A DNA stretch of 64,000 nucleotides from Kiloniellaceae bacterium (GCA_021776115.1 JAJFGN010000063.1:25294-89293), one strand, 5' to 3'; counted from the stretch's first letter, positions 38,143-48,446 are shown. Numbers and translations are program-made. The notes: a model not told the origin generated them from the sequence alone.

Positions 38143-39264
38143 GTGACCGCTCCAGAGGCCGATACCAAGACCACTCCCCTCAACGCGCTGCACCGCGAAC
38201 TCGGTGGCCGGATGGTGCCCTTTGCCGGCTACGAGATGCCGGTCCAATTTCCCGCCGGAATCCTGAAAGAGCATATCCATACCCGTGAGGCGGCCGGCCT
38301 TTTCGACGTATCGCATATGGGTCAAGTGCGGCTGCGCGGCGCGGCGGCGCAGGCGATGGAACGCTTGGCCCCGGTCGATGTCGTCGATTTGGAACCGGGG
38401 AAGCAGCGCTATGCCCTGTTTACAAACGACTCCGGCGGTATCTTGGACGATCTGATGATCACCAATGCCGGCGATCACCTCTTCGTCGTCGTCAATGCCG
38501 GTTGTAAGGCGCAGGACATTGCGCACATGCGCGCCCATCTGGGAGACGAGGTCACGCTCGAAGTTCTGGACGACCGCGCCCTGCTCGCTTTGCAGGGGCC
38601 GCAGGCGGCGGCGGTCTTGGCGCGTCTGGCGCCGGCCGCGGCGAAGCTCCTCTTCATGACCGGCGCGGCTATCGAGATCGACGGTGTGCCGTGTTTCGTT
38701 ACCCGCTCCGGCTATACCGGGGAGGATGGTTTCGAGATCTCGGTGCCCGCGGACCGGGCCGTCTCGCTGGCAAAGCGCCTTCTAGCCGAGCCCGAAGTCG
38801 CGCCGATTGGCCTAGGCGCGCGCGACTCTCTGCGCTTGGAAGCTGGGTTGTGCCTCTACGGTCACGATATCGATACGACAACCACGCCGCTGGAAGCCAG
38901 CCTCGCCTGGGCCTTGACCAAGACACGCCGGGCGGATGGCGCCCGCCCGGGCGGCTACCCCGGCGCCGAGGTCCTGTTCGAGCAATTCGCCAACGGGGTC
39001 ACCCGCCGCCGGGTGGGCCTCAGGCCGGACGGCCGCGCGCCGGTGCGCGAAAGCGCTGAGTTGGTGGAGTCGACGGGGCGGCGCATCGGGCAGGTAACCA
39101 GCGGCGGATTCGGCCCCACCGTGGGCGGGCCGGTCGCCATGGGCTATGTTGAGAAAGAGCATGCCAAGCCGGGAACGGCGGTGCGGGCGATGGTGCGCGG
39201 CAAGCCGCTCGCGGTCACGGTCACGAAGATGCCCTTCGTCGAACAACGCTATTATCGAGGATAG
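38143..39264 (+). CDS. gcvT: Aminomethyltransferase (glycine cleavage T protein)
   Basis: A 373-aa tetrahydrofolate-dependent enzyme that releases ammonia and passes the methylene group from the H protein to THF. Motifs: LHRELGGRMVPFAGYEMPVQF, GLFDVSHMGQVRLRG, TRSGYTGEDGFEISVPA, and LGARDSLRLEAGLCLYGHD. It starts at GTG 38143 with AGGA 10 nt upstream, directly after the riboswitch. First gene of gcvT-gcvH-gcvP. Confidence 0.97.
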   Translation: MTAPEADTKTTPLNALHRELGGRMVPFAGYEMPVQFPAGILKEHIHTREAAGLFDVSHMGQVRLRGAAAQAMERLAPVDVVDLEPGKQRYALFTNDSGGILDDLMITNAGDHLFVVVNAGCKAQDIAHMRAHLGDEVTLEVLDDRALLALQGPQAAAVLARLAPAAAKLLFMTGAAIEIDGVPCFVTRSGYTGEDGFEISVPADRAVSLAKRLLAEPEVAPIGLGARDSLRLEAGLCLYGHDIDTTTTPLEASLAWALTKTRRADGARPGGYPGAEVLFEQFANGVTRRRVGLRPDGRAPVRESAELVESTGRRIGQVTSGGFGPTVGGPVAMGYVEKEHAKPGTAVRAMVRGKPLAVTVTKMPFVEQRYYRG

Positions 39265-39318
39265 TTACGTCGTGGGAACGAGAGCGCCGAAGCTTAGGCA
39301 AACTTTAGGGACAGAAGA

Positions 39319-39696
39319 ATGAGCAACCGGAAGTACAGCAAGGACCACGAATGGGTGACCGTCGAGGGAGACACCGGCACGGTCGGGATCAGCGATCATG
39401 CCCAGGAACAGTTAGGCGACGTCGTCTATGTCGAGGTGCCCGAGGCTGGCGCGACGCTCGAACAAGGCGGACAGGCGGCGACCATAGAATCGGTCAAGGC
39501 CGCCAGCGAAATTTATTCGCCGGTATCCGGCGAGGTAATCGAGGGCAACGTGGCCCTCGCCGACGAGCCCGGCACGGTCAATAGCGATCCGCATGGGGCC
39601 GGTTGGTTCTACAAGATCAAGCTCACGAAGCCGGCGGAGTTAGACGGCTTGATGGATGAGGACGCCTACAAGGCGTACCTCGAAAGTCTGGATTGA
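39319..39696 (+). CDS. gcvH: Glycine cleavage H protein
   Basis: A 125-aa lipoyl carrier. The lipoylated lysine is K60 in [26 protein letters not shown] and [13 protein letters not shown] frame the hybrid-barrel fold. It shuttles the aminomethyl group between the P and T proteins. Confidence 0.98.
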   Translation: MSNRKYSKDHEWVTVEGDTGTVGISDHAQEQLGDVVYVEVPEAGATLEQGGQAATIESVKAASEIYSPVSGEVIEGNVALADEPGTVNSDPHGAGWFYKIKLTKPAELDGLMDEDAYKAYLESLD

Positions 39697-39762
39697 TTTT
39701 ACGCTGACATAAACAACCGGCGCAGATCCTTTGCGCCGCACCGATGGATGGAGAAGACGGTC

Positions 39763-42672
39763 ATGTCAAACGCTCGCCGCTCGCTGGCGGATCTGGAGAT
39801 GCGCGACGATTTCGTGCGCCGCCACATTGGACCGGGTCCGGCCCAAATCTCCGAGATGCTTGGGACTCTCGGCCTGAAGTCGCTCGATGAGCTGGTCGAG
39901 AAAACAGTGCCGTCTTCCATCGTGGCCGACGAGCCCTTCGACTTGCCGGACGCGATGAGCGAGCGCGATGCCTTATCTTATCTGCGCAAGATGGCGGACC
40001 GGAACAAGGTTTTCACGTCCATGATCGGCATGGGTTACTATGGGACCATCACCCCCAAGGTGATCTTGCGGAACGTCTTGGAGAACCCGGGCTGGTACAC
40101 GGCCTATACACCCTACCAGGCCGAAATCAGCCAGGGCCGGCTGGAGGTTCTGCTCAACTTCCAGCAGATGGTCATGGACTTGACCGGTATGGAGATCGCG
40201 AACGCGTCGCTTCTGGACGAAGCAACCGCGGCGGCGGAGGCCATGGCCATGTCGCACCGCGTCTCGAAAAACAAGTCGGAGATTTATTTCGTCGACCGGG
40301 ACTGCCATCCCCAGACCATTGCGGTGATGCAGACCCGCGCTCGCCCGCTCGGGTTCGAAGTAGTGGTCGGCGACCCCCTCAGCGAATTGGATAAGCACCA
40401 GGTCTTTGGCGTGCTAGTCCAATATCCGGGGTCAAGCGGCGCGGTTCGCGACATTCGCCCCGTGGTCGAGCAGGCACACAAACAGGCCGCACTGGTGACC
40501 GTGGCCTGCGATTTACTCGGTCTGGCCCTTTTAACGCCTCCAGGCGAGATGGGCGCCGACATAGCGATCGGCAACACTCAGCGCTTCGGCGTTCCCATGG
40601 GTTATGGCGGACCGCACGCCGCGTTCTTTGCGACGCGCGACGCTTACAAGCGGACCATGCCGGGTCGGATCATCGGCGTATCTGTCGATTCCAGCGGTAA
40701 GCCTGCTCTGCGCATGGCCTTGCAAACGCGCGAGCAACATATCCGGCGCGAAAAGGCGACCAGCAACATCTGCACGGCCCAGGTTCTGCTAGCGATCATT
40801 GCGGCGCTTTACGCCGTTTATCACGGGCCGGACGGCATACGCCGGATCGCAGAGCGGGCGCACCGCATGACCTCGATCCTCGCCGAGGGTCTGCGCCGTC
40901 TGGGGTTCGAGATCGTCCACGAAGCCTACTTCGATACCCTTTGTGTGCGGGTCCCGGGTCAAGCCGGGCGGATCTCGGCGCGTGCCCGCGAGGCCGGCAT
41001 CAACCTGTGCATGATCGACGCCGACCGCCTGGGTATTTCCTGCGACGAGACGACCAAGCGCGCGGACTTGCTGACCTTGTGGCGCGTGTTCGCAACCAAA
41101 GCCGACCGCCTGGTCGATATCGAGGATCTCGATGGCGCCGTTTCGGAGTGTATTCCCGAGACTCTACGCCGCGGCAGCGACTACCTGACCCATCCGGTAT
41201 TCCAGCTCTATCATGCGGAGACCGAGATGCTGCGCTACCTGCGCTGGCTTGTGGCCAAGGACGTGTCATTGGACCGCAGCATGATCCCGCTGGGGTCCTG
41301 CACGATGAAGCTGAACGCGACCACGGAGATGATCCCGATCACTTGGCGCCAGTTCGCGCAAATGCATCCCTTCGCGCCGCTCGAACAGGCGCAGGGCTAT
41401 CAGCAGCTTTTCGAGGAACTGGAGGAGATGTTGTGCGCGGCAACCGGCTTCGATGCGGTGTCGCTACAGCCCAATGCCGGCTCCCAGGGCGAATTTTCCG
41501 GCCTCTTGACCATTCGCCGCTATCACGAAAGCCGCGGAGAGGCGCATCGCAACGTGTGCCTGATTCCGGCATCGTCCCACGGCACGAATCCGGCCAGCGC
41601 CTCCATGGCGGGTATGCGGGTCGTGGTGGTGCGTTGCGACGATGACGGCAATGTCGACGTCGAGGATCTCAAGGCCAAGGCGGCGGAACATAGCGCGGAG
41701 CTTGCCGCCCTGATGATTACCTATCCATCGACCCACGGGGTTTTCGAGGAGGCGATCCGGGAGATTTGTGCGGCGGTTCACGAAAACGGCGGCCAAGTTT
41801 ATATGGATGGCGCGAACCTGAACGCGCTGGTCGGCATCGCGCAACCCGGCAAGATTGGCGCCGACGTCATGCATATGAACCTGCACAAGACTTTTTGCAT
41901 CCCCCATGGCGGCGGTGGCCCCGGGATGGGACCGATCGGCGTGTGCGCCCACCTCGCGCCCTTCTTGCCCGACCATCCGGTCGTTGCCGGCGTTAATCCG
42001 GCGGCCGGACCGCACGGGACGATCGGCGCAATCTCCGCGGCGCCGTGGGGCTCCGCGAGTATCTTACCGATTTCTTGGGCCTACATCGCGATGATGGGCG
42101 GTGCGGGCCTGCGCCGCGCAACCGAAATCGCGATCCTGAACGCCAACTATATTGCCACGCGATTGGCGCCGCATTATCCGGTCCTCTACACGGGCGCGAA
42201 CGGCATGGTCGCGCACGAATGCATCGTCGATTTGCGGCCGATCAAGGATTCTTGCGGCATCACCAACGAGGACGTCGCCAAGCGCCTGATCGACTACGGT
42301 TTCCATGCGCCCACGATGTCGTTTCCCGTCGCCGACACACTAATGATTGAGCCGACCGAAAGCGAGGCCAAGCGCGAGCTCGATCGCTTTTGCGACGCGA
42401 TGATCCAAATCCGCAAGGAAGTCGCGCAGATCGAATCGGGTGCGGCCGATTCTAAGGATAACTTGCTGCACAACGCGCCGCATACCCATCACGTCCTGCT
42501 GGAAGGCGACTGGGCCAAACCCTACTCAAAGGAAGAAGCGTTCTTTCCGCTTCATGCGTTACGCGAAGACAAGTATTGGCCGCCGGTTGGACGCGTCGAC
42601 AATGTTTATGGCGACCGCCATCTTGTGTGCTCGTGCCCGCCGATGTCGGCCTATAGCGAAGCGGCGGAGTAA
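39763..42672 (+). CDS. gcvP: Glycine dehydrogenase (decarboxylating), single-chain P protein
   Basis: A 969-aa PLP enzyme that decarboxylates glycine and loads the H protein. It is the fused long form (both halves in one chain) rather than the split GcvPA/GcvPB. The PLP lysine is K709 in [19 protein letters not shown]; other markers are [11 protein letters not shown] at the N-terminus, MIGMGYYGT and [21 protein letters not shown] 39763 is preferred because GGAGAAG sits 6 nt upstream; an in-frame ATG at 39748 would overlap that site. Last gene of the operon. Confidence 0.96.
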   Translation: MSNARRSLADLEMRDDFVRRHIGPGPAQISEMLGTLGLKSLDELVEKTVPSSIVADEPFDLPDAMSERDALSYLRKMADRNKVFTSMIGMGYYGTITPKVILRNVLENPGWYTAYTPYQAEISQGRLEVLLNFQQMVMDLTGMEIANASLLDEATAAAEAMAMSHRVSKNKSEIYFVDRDCHPQTIAVMQTRARPLGFEVVVGDPLSELDKHQVFGVLVQYPGSSGAVRDIRPVVEQAHKQAALVTVACDLLGLALLTPPGEMGADIAIGNTQRFGVPMGYGGPHAAFFATRDAYKRTMPGRIIGVSVDSSGKPALRMALQTREQHIRREKATSNICTAQVLLAIIAALYAVYHGPDGIRRIAERAHRMTSILAEGLRRLGFEIVHEAYFDTLCVRVPGQAGRISARAREAGINLCMIDADRLGISCDETTKRADLLTLWRVFATKADRLVDIEDLDGAVSECIPETLRRGSDYLTHPVFQLYHAETEMLRYLRWLVAKDVSLDRSMIPLGSCTMKLNATTEMIPITWRQFAQMHPFAPLEQAQGYQQLFEELEEMLCAATGFDAVSLQPNAGSQGEFSGLLTIRRYHESRGEAHRNVCLIPASSHGTNPASASMAGMRVVVVRCDDDGNVDVEDLKAKAAEHSAELAALMITYPSTHGVFEEAIREICAAVHENGGQVYMDGANLNALVGIAQPGKIGADVMHMNLHKTFCIPHGGGGPGMGPIGVCAHLAPFLPDHPVVAGVNPAAGPHGTIGAISAAPWGSASILPISWAYIAMMGGAGLRRATEIAILNANYIATRLAPHYPVLYTGANGMVAHECIVDLRPIKDSCGITNEDVAKRLIDYGFHAPTMSFPVADTLMIEPTESEAKRELDRFCDAMIQIRKEVAQIESGAADSKDNLLHNAPHTHHVLLEGDWAKPYSKEEAFFPLHALREDKYWPPVGRVDNVYGDRHLVCSCPPMSAYSEAAE

Positions 42673-42687
42673 CGCCGCGGATCGCTT

Positions 42688-42742
42688 TCCCGGGACTCAT
42701 ACCAAGGGTCAATATCAACGACCCTTGGTATGAGTCCCGGGA
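42688..42742. repeat. Long perfect palindrome after gcvP (dispersed repeat)
   Basis: A 23-bp perfect inverted repeat (arms 42688-42710 and 42720-42742, GGGACTCATACCAAGGGTC in the left arm) around a 9-nt loop, 15 nt after the gcvP stop. As RNA it would form a strong hairpin and may end gcv transcription. A related half copy at 54177-54198 shows that it belongs to a dispersed repeat family rather than being a unique terminator. Confidence 0.75.
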
Positions 42743-42947
42743 GTCTGGCTCGCCATACGATTGAATGTTGCTCACGTTCGTGCAATGCGGACGTGCTGTC
42801 GCGCGACCCGACACAAAAATACCTCTTTTCGTTTTGCGCCGAGCGTGTTTACCATAATGGGGTAAATTCGTAATAGTTATTACAAGTTAGCACGCCGCCT
42901 TGTGTCTAAAGTTTAAGCGCGGCCAAGCAACGCGGGGAGGATGGCAC

Positions 42948-43715
42948 GTGTTACAAGCCTTAGATCTGTTTCATCTTTCTGATCAACGGGTATCGGAAAG
43001 CTGCGATCTCGACGTCTTGAGGTTCGGTAATCACCTCGTTTCGATCTGTGAAAACGAAGGGTGGACCTGCCAAATCGCCGAGGGCCCTGAATTGTGGAAA
43101 GAGGCGATAGTGTCGGCAGGAGGCTGGATCAATCCTACTTTCGATCGGGACAAATCAAAGGTCAACAATTCCAACAGCGCCAGTGTCGTTGTCCGTGATC
43201 GCCAAGGCGAATTTGTGGCATGTAATGCGTTGCGGGTGTTCGTGACCGATAGCTTTCGGGATGTAATCGCAACGGGCGCGCTGTTTTATGGACCTAGTAT
43301 GCGACTTCTGAATGGCCTGGATGTTATCTTGCCCGAAGAGTTTCCGGACCTAGCGGGCCGAATTGGATATAGCGGAGGTACCCTTATCTCGCCGCGCCAT
43401 CGGGCGAAGCGGTTGGGCCTCATGATGACTAGGTTCGTTCGACTGCTTGGCGAGAGACTATTTGATGCCAATCATCACACCGGCCATATCTTCCAGAACA
43501 GGCCCGAGGATCCTCAGCCTCGAAACCCATATCATTTTGCGCGGTGTACCCCGTGCTTGCCGAGTTTGATGATACCGGATCGGCAGCAGGATCAGCTACT
43601 GTTCCTCATCGATATCAGCCAGGCAGAATTCCTCTCGCAAGTCCGCCGGAATGTCAGGAAGCTTGTCAGTGAAGGGAACAAAACACTTCGCGATCTCACC
43701 CTGCTCACCCCTTAG
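42948..43715 (+). CDS. Unknown protein, GNAT-like fold possible
   Basis: 255 aa from GTG 42948, chosen because GGGGAGGA lies about 9 nt upstream; the frame extends back to TTG 42900. A central segment (SASVVVRDRQGEFVACNALRVF, then GGTLISPRHRAKRLGLMM) has the look of an acetyl-CoA-binding N-acyltransferase strand-helix motif, but identity is weak and I do not assign a family. Its last 40 codons run antisense across the end of the next gene. Composition is less GC-rich than the flanking operons. Confidence 0.6.
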   Translation: MLQALDLFHLSDQRVSESCDLDVLRFGNHLVSICENEGWTCQIAEGPELWKEAIVSAGGWINPTFDRDKSKVNNSNSASVVVRDRQGEFVACNALRVFVTDSFRDVIATGALFYGPSMRLLNGLDVILPEEFPDLAGRIGYSGGTLISPRHRAKRLGLMMTRFVRLLGERLFDANHHTGHIFQNRPEDPQPRNPYHFARCTPCLPSLMIPDRQQDQLLFLIDISQAEFLSQVRRNVRKLVSEGNKTLRDLTLLTP

Positions 43716-44210
43716 CGGCAGGATGGCCTTCGTGAAGTAATAGAAACGGTCATTCAGGACGCCTTTCATTTCAAAGAAAGCGAGTTGACCGGTATCTAGT
43801 ATAGTGGCCAGCTGGCTTCTTAAGGCATCGGTCATAACATTGTATTTCGTCAGATCTTCAAACGTCGCGTTCTGGAGGCACAGAAAGCCGTCGAAATTGG
43901 CGTCCTCTGCCCATACAGAGAAGCGAAAACTCTTCGTGGAGTAGTCGACTCGCAAGCAATGCGTGCGACCCATCATTCCGGTTTGGGCGACTTTTTCGGG
44001 TGGGATAGCGTTTGATTTTGGAGCCCGTCCGTCCGAACAGTGTTCCTGATACAGGTCGATAAGTGCCTTCATCCGCGAATCTTCGTTTGCCAGAAAATTT
44101 TCGAGCGATAGCTGGATCGACACGATCTTGTTCTGTCCGTCGGAGAATACTTCCTTGACCTTCGGAGAAGCCGGAGTATCTCCCAGAATGCTCTGAGTGT
44201 TGGAATTCAT
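43596..44210 (-). CDS. Unknown protein, possibly PAS-like
   Basis: 204 aa. The middle (about 85-190: THCLRVDYSTKSFRFSVWAE, FFEMKGVLNDRFYYFTKAIL) resembles the small PAS-like domains common in Rhodospirillales proteins of unknown role, but this is an impression and not a secure match. It converges with the preceding gene and the two coding ends overlap by 120 bp. The N-terminal about 60 residues are hydrophilic, with no signal peptide or transmembrane helix. Confidence 0.55.
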   Translation of the reverse strand: MNSNTQSILGDTPASPKVKEVFSDGQNKIVSIQLSLENFLANEDSRMKALIDLYQEHCSDGRAPKSNAIPPEKVAQTGMMGRTHCLRVDYSTKSFRFSVWAEDANFDGFLCLQNATFEDLTKYNVMTDALRSQLATILDTGQLAFFEMKGVLNDRFYYFTKAILPLRGEQGEIAKCFVPFTDKLPDIPADLREEFCLADIDEEQ

Positions 44211-44753
44211 GATTCCGCTGGCAGTTTCACCGCACTACTAAACGCAGGCTTCCGGCCCATGTTCAACGGAATGATAGTATTGTGGGTTATGTTAAGAGGT
44301 CGTTAACATCGTTCCGAGGCCGGTCGTCGAATCTCACGATTAGTTTGTGTGTCTCCTGTTATGTTTTATACTATTTCTTTATACCGCCTATGACGTAATA
44401 AAATTATGACAATACTTAGCTTGGCGGGTAATTGATTGAAGTGACGGAACCCATGTTTATTTAGTCACCCGTATAGCGCCGATGACTTGGCAGATCCGCA
44501 TTCTGAGGCAAGGGCGGATATGAATGGGTCATTCGAAATTTTGCGATGTCAGAGTCTCCCCGGGCCACTCATTTTCGTGTTCACCGGAATTTAAATCGGC
44601 TAGGGTTTAGTATGGGGTATCGCGCTAGCGCGGATCGATGCGGCGTTTGGGACCCGTTCTTATGGTTGGTATTTCTCCGCGCCGCCATTGGGTTTCACTA
44701 AGCTTCGAAGACCCTGGCAGCTCTCTAATCTCTCAAAAAAATGCGAGACTTAA
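44211..44753. other. 543-bp AT-richer intergenic region
   Basis: No supported gene or RNA seen. It is clearly AT-richer than its surroundings (for example 44335-44420). It must hold the promoters for the leftward unknown gene and the rightward transporter, but no hexamer pair stands out enough to call. Confidence 0.5.
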
Positions 44754-45674
44754 GTGTCGCAACCCACGATAAGTGCCGACTTGAATCTTGACCCGCTGGG
44801 TGCGCGAAACCGCAACGCGGTCCGGATGGTGCTTCTCAGCGGGTTCCTGAATAGCTTTGGCGGGCTCATTCTCCGATCGGTCGGGGACGCGTCCGAGTGG
44901 CAGATCGTATTCTACCGCACCGGATCTCTCGCACTTGGCTTAACCCTGTTTCTCGTTGTCCAGAATTCTTGGGGCATATGGACCAAGATCCGGGAGATTG
45001 GTATCTGGGGCTGGGTGTGTGGCGCCTTTTTTTGCGGCATGCAAAGCCTATTCATTTTTTCTCTGAGCAATACAACCGTCGCCAATACGGCATTCATCTT
45101 AGGCTCCGCGCCTATCTTGACCGCCTTCACCGCCCGCCTCGTTCTTGGCGAGATCATCGGTCGAGGTACTTGGACCGCCCTGGTCGTCGCGGTTTCGGGT
45201 ACGGCTTTGATGGTTGTGGAAGGTGTTTCGACCGGCAGCATGTTGGGTGATTTAGCCGCCGTCGGGGCGGCACTCAGTCTGACAGGTTTTATCGTGACCC
45301 TTCGGGCGAAGCGCCACGTCGACATGTTGCCGTCGCTCATTATCGGCGGTCTCCTCGCGAGCCTTATTTCGTTCCTGGCGGTTGGGGGCCGGATTGTCGT
45401 GCCCACTCAAGATCTTTTACTTTGCGTATTCTGGGGGGGGGGGCTTTCCTCCGGCGTCTTGGTGCTTTTTACGATGGCCTCGCGACACCTCAAAGGCGGT
45501 GTCCTGACAATCCTGTTGACGATTGAATATTTTCTAGGGCCGTTCTGGGTCTGGCTTTTCATCGACGAAAGACCCTCGAACCTGGCGCTGGTCGGTGGCC
45601 TGGTCATCTTCTGCGCCGTCGCGGGCCAGGCGTATCTGTTAAGCCGGCCGGCGCAGGCGGTTAATGCCAACTAG
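44754..45674 (+). CDS. EamA/DMT-superfamily transporter with an 11-G tract
   Basis: A 306-aa inner-membrane protein with about ten helices in two EamA repeats (FLNSFGGLILRSVGDASEWQ in the first; GVLVLFTMASRHLKGGVLTI near the conserved second-repeat helix). DMT transporters of this kind export metabolites or amino acids; the substrate is unknown. The coding sequence contains an uninterrupted run of 11 G at 45433-45443 (codons W-G-G-G in FWGGGLSSG). It starts at GTG 44754 and its end overlaps the convergent pentapeptide gene by 4 nt. Confidence 0.88.
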   Translation: MSQPTISADLNLDPLGARNRNAVRMVLLSGFLNSFGGLILRSVGDASEWQIVFYRTGSLALGLTLFLVVQNSWGIWTKIREIGIWGWVCGAFFCGMQSLFIFSLSNTTVANTAFILGSAPILTAFTARLVLGEIIGRGTWTALVVAVSGTALMVVEGVSTGSMLGDLAAVGAALSLTGFIVTLRAKRHVDMLPSLIIGGLLASLISFLAVGGRIVVPTQDLLLCVFWGGGLSSGVLVLFTMASRHLKGGVLTILLTIEYFLGPFWVWLFIDERPSNLALVGGLVIFCAVAGQAYLLSRPAQAVNAN

Positions 45675-47020
45675 GCTGCGGCGAGACCCCTGACGTCGGT
45701 CAGCGTGGCGCCTGTCAATTGGGTGTCCTTGACTACGGCATCCACCATATTTGCACCCGACAAGTCGGCGTTAGTCAGGTCCGCGCCGCTGAGGTCGGCT
45801 CCCGACAAATCGGCTCGCGACAAGCGGGCGTTCTGTAGCAAGGCCCCACACAAGCTCGCCTGCATCAGCTTGGCATTTTCCAGGTTGGTGGGGCTGTTCT
45901 GCGCGGCCGCGCCGATCTGCTCCAGCGGGCCGAGGTTGCAGCGATCCAGCTTGGCCTCGTTCAGGGTCGCGCGCTGCAGGTTTGCGCCACGCATGTCGGC
46001 GCTTGAGAGATCGCACCTTCTCATATCCGAGAACTCGAGGTTGGCCATGGCCAACTCCGCTCCCGACAGATTGGTATCGCTCAAGCGGCAACGTTGCAGG
46101 TCGGCGATCGCCAGGTTGAGCTTCCCCAGAGTCCGGCCGGACAGATCGAAATCGGCAAAGACGGCGCGAACACCTTCCTTGCCGGAGCTATCCAGCCATA
46201 GTTTGTGATCGGCCAAGAGCGCTTTTATTTCTTCGTCGCTCTTGCGAACCACGGAAGACATAACGGCCATCTTCAATTCGTCAAGCTCATACGCCTCTGG
46301 GTCCAGGATCGCGCCGCGCAGATCGGCGCCAAGAAAATCGGCCCCCCGCAGGGTAGCGCCCTGTAGTTGGGCGCCGGTCAACGAAGCGCCGGCAAGCTTC
46401 GCGCCGGTCAAGATGGCGCCGGTTAGGTTCGCGCCGACAAAGTTCGTTTTGCGCATGTCGGCCCCCGAAAGGGTCGCGTTGCTCATATTCGCATCCGTGA
46501 AATCGGCTTGCCGCAACAAGGAGCGGTCGAGCTTGGCGCCGGAGAGGTCGGCGCGGCGGGCGACCACATTATTCATCTGCGCCGGTATTTCTTCGAATTC
46601 GTGAGCCTGGAAGTTGCCCTGCGAATCGTATCTTGCCAGCATGGCCGGTCTTACATCTGCTTTGAGAAATTTGGCGTCCGTTAAGTCCGCGCCGCGCAAG
46701 GACACGCCGCGCAGGTCGGCGCCGGTAAAATCCACACTGCTTAATGTAGCCAAGCGGAAGTCGGCACAGAACAAGTTGGTGTTGCAGAGGCTCGCGCCGT
46801 CGAGTTTCGCTTTGATAAACTTAGTGCCGGTTAGGTCGGCCTTCGAGAGGTTGCACGCGGGTAGGACGACACCGGAAAGATCGGAAAATTGTACAACGGC
46901 GCGTTTCCCGCTCGCCCCATTTTCCAGATACTTCCTATGATCGCGCAGGATCGCTTTCAGTTCTTCCAGGGACACCTGGGCGAAGCTGCGCTCCATATCG
47001 CCGGATGGCGTTTGCGGCAT
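45671..47020 (-). CDS. Pentapeptide-repeat protein
   Basis: A 449-aa protein (ATG 47020; ATG 46996 is also possible) made mostly of A(D/N)LxG-type pentapeptides that fold as a right-handed quadrilateral beta-helix (for example LSGADLSGADLTNADLSGAN near the end). Each half begins with a similar non-repeat segment: LKAILRDHRKYLENGASGKR and IKALLADHKLWLDSSGKEGV, both followed by an RA(V)xF...DLSG entry into the helix, so the protein is an internal duplication. Some pentapeptide proteins mimic DNA and protect gyrase; nothing here identifies a target. No signal peptide. Confidence 0.9.
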   Translation of the reverse strand: MPQTPSGDMERSFAQVSLEELKAILRDHRKYLENGASGKRAVVQFSDLSGVVLPACNLSKADLTGTKFIKAKLDGASLCNTNLFCADFRLATLSSVDFTGADLRGVSLRGADLTDAKFLKADVRPAMLARYDSQGNFQAHEFEEIPAQMNNVVARRADLSGAKLDRSLLRQADFTDANMSNATLSGADMRKTNFVGANLTGAILTGAKLAGASLTGAQLQGATLRGADFLGADLRGAILDPEAYELDELKMAVMSSVVRKSDEEIKALLADHKLWLDSSGKEGVRAVFADFDLSGRTLGKLNLAIADLQRCRLSDTNLSGAELAMANLEFSDMRRCDLSSADMRGANLQRATLNEAKLDRCNLGPLEQIGAAAQNSPTNLENAKLMQASLCGALLQNARLSRADLSGADLSGADLTNADLSGANMVDAVVKDTQLTGATLTDVRGLAAA

Positions 47021-47194
47021 AAAAGACCACCGATACTGTTGTCCAGGGGACCAAAGAGCCAAGTATTGGCCCTGCCAGAGGAGTCCGGCCCAGTGTCGAG
47101 GATCTTCTAAAAAGGTAAAATTGGGATAAATCCGAGAGACTAAATCAGGCGCCGAACCATAGGTTGCGGGCCGCTTAATGGAAATTAACGTCGG

Positions 47195-47677
47195 CTAATT
47201 CAATTTCTGGGACAGGTTATCGATAGACTCCTCGACCAGCGTATTTAACCCTTCGTTATCCAAGTTGGATTCCAGCAGCTTCGCGGTTGCCGCCATCGCG
47301 ACATCGATCGCCTGATTGCGTACTTCCTGCAACGCTTTGGTCTCCGCCTGGGCGATCTTGTCCAACGCTGCTTGCTCTCGCCGGCGCAGGGCGGTTTCGA
47401 GATCCTGCTCGGCCTGGGCGGCTAGGCGCTTGGCCTCCAGCTTGGCGTGATTGAGAATCTCATCGGCTTCGCTCAGGGCGTCACGCTGCTTGCGCTTGTA
47501 GTCCGCCAGGAGGTGCTGAGCCTCCTCGCGCAGCTTTTCAGCCTCATCGATCTCCGCGCGGATAGCCTGGCCACGCGCATCCAAGGCGCCGGTCATGGCG
47601 GTCGCGATTTTCTTGCCGACCGCCGCGACGAAGATAACGAAGGCTACCGCAACCCAGAATGTGGGATCTTCGAACAT
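47195..47677 (-). CDS. atpF: ATP synthase Fo subunit b
   Basis: A 160-aa protein of the peripheral stalk. One N-terminal membrane helix (TFWVAVAFVIFVAAVGKKI) is followed by a long charged helix. Its start overlaps the stop of the b' gene (ATGA). Last gene of the Fo cluster; F1 genes are not in this window, as is normal for alphaproteobacteria. Confidence 0.95.
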   Translation of the reverse strand: MFEDPTFWVAVAFVIFVAAVGKKIATAMTGALDARGQAIRAEIDEAEKLREEAQHLLADYKRKQRDALSEADEILNHAKLEAKRLAAQAEQDLETALRRREQAALDKIAQAETKALQEVRNQAIDVAMAATAKLLESNLDNEGLNTLVEESIDNLSQKLN

Positions 47678-48168
47678 CAGTCGCGGCTCCGCATGGCTGC
47701 CTTAACCGCGCTTTCAACCTGTTCGGCCGGCAGCCTTGTGCCGATCAGCTTGGTGGCCGCCGCCGTCGCGACCTCGCCGGCGACCGCGGAAACATGGGCT
47801 AGCGCCTCTTCCTTAGCGCTCGTGATTCGGCCTTCCGCTTCCCGGGCGGTCGCGGACAGCTTCTTGCCAAAGGCCTCGTGACGCCGGGCGCTCTCCGCCG
47901 CCATCTCGTCGCTTGCCTGTTTGACGGCTTCCGCCGCTTGCGAACGCGCTTGGGCCAGGGCCTTTTCGTAGTCCGCCAGGACCGCTTCGGCTTCCTGACG
48001 CAGGCCGCTCGCCTTCTCGAGATCGGAATCAATGTGCCGCTGACGTGCCACCATTACCTCCGACATTCGCGGCAGCGCGTAGCGCCAAACCACGACGAAA
48101 AGGCACGCGAAGGTAACCGTTAGCCAGAACAGCTGTGGCAGGAAGGTCGCAGTGTCGAACTGTGGCAT
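47677..48168 (-). CDS. atpF': ATP synthase Fo subunit b'
   Basis: A 163-aa second stalk subunit, paired with b as a heterodimer, a feature of alphaproteobacteria and photosynthetic bacteria. The N-terminus MPQFDTATFLPQLFWLTVTF and the helix end YALPRMSEVM are typical. ATG 48168 is the family start; the frame stays open upstream without similarity. Confidence 0.95.
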   Translation of the reverse strand: MPQFDTATFLPQLFWLTVTFACLFVVVWRYALPRMSEVMVARQRHIDSDLEKASGLRQEAEAVLADYEKALAQARSQAAEAVKQASDEMAAESARRHEAFGKKLSATAREAEGRITSAKEEALAHVSAVAGEVATAAATKLIGTRLPAEQVESAVKAAMRSRD

Positions 48169-48218
48169 AACGCTTCGTAGAGTCTCCTGTCGTGAACGAT
48201 CGCGATCTGCGTGGCTTC

Positions 48219-48446
48219 TTAGAACACGAACATGAGCAGAAGGGAGATCAGCAGAGCATAGAGCGCAACCGCCTCGACCAAGGCAAAGCCAATCCACATG
48301 AAAATCTGTACGTTGGCAATCGCCGAAGGGTTGCGCGCGCCAGAGGCGATCATCGACGAAAAGATGTTGCCGATACCGACACCGACACCACCCAACCCGA
48401 CGACGGCCAAGCCCGCGCCGATCAATTTTGCAGCTTCAACTTCCAT
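48219..48446 (-). CDS. atpE: ATP synthase Fo subunit c
   Basis: A 75-aa two-helix proteolipid that forms the rotor ring. GLGGVGVGIGNIFSSMI is the first helix and the proton-binding glutamate is in the second (WIGFALVEAVALYALLISL). Confidence 0.98.
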   Translation of the reverse strand: MEVEAAKLIGAGLAVVGLGGVGVGIGNIFSSMIASGARNPSAIANVQIFMWIGFALVEAVALYALLISLLLMFVF

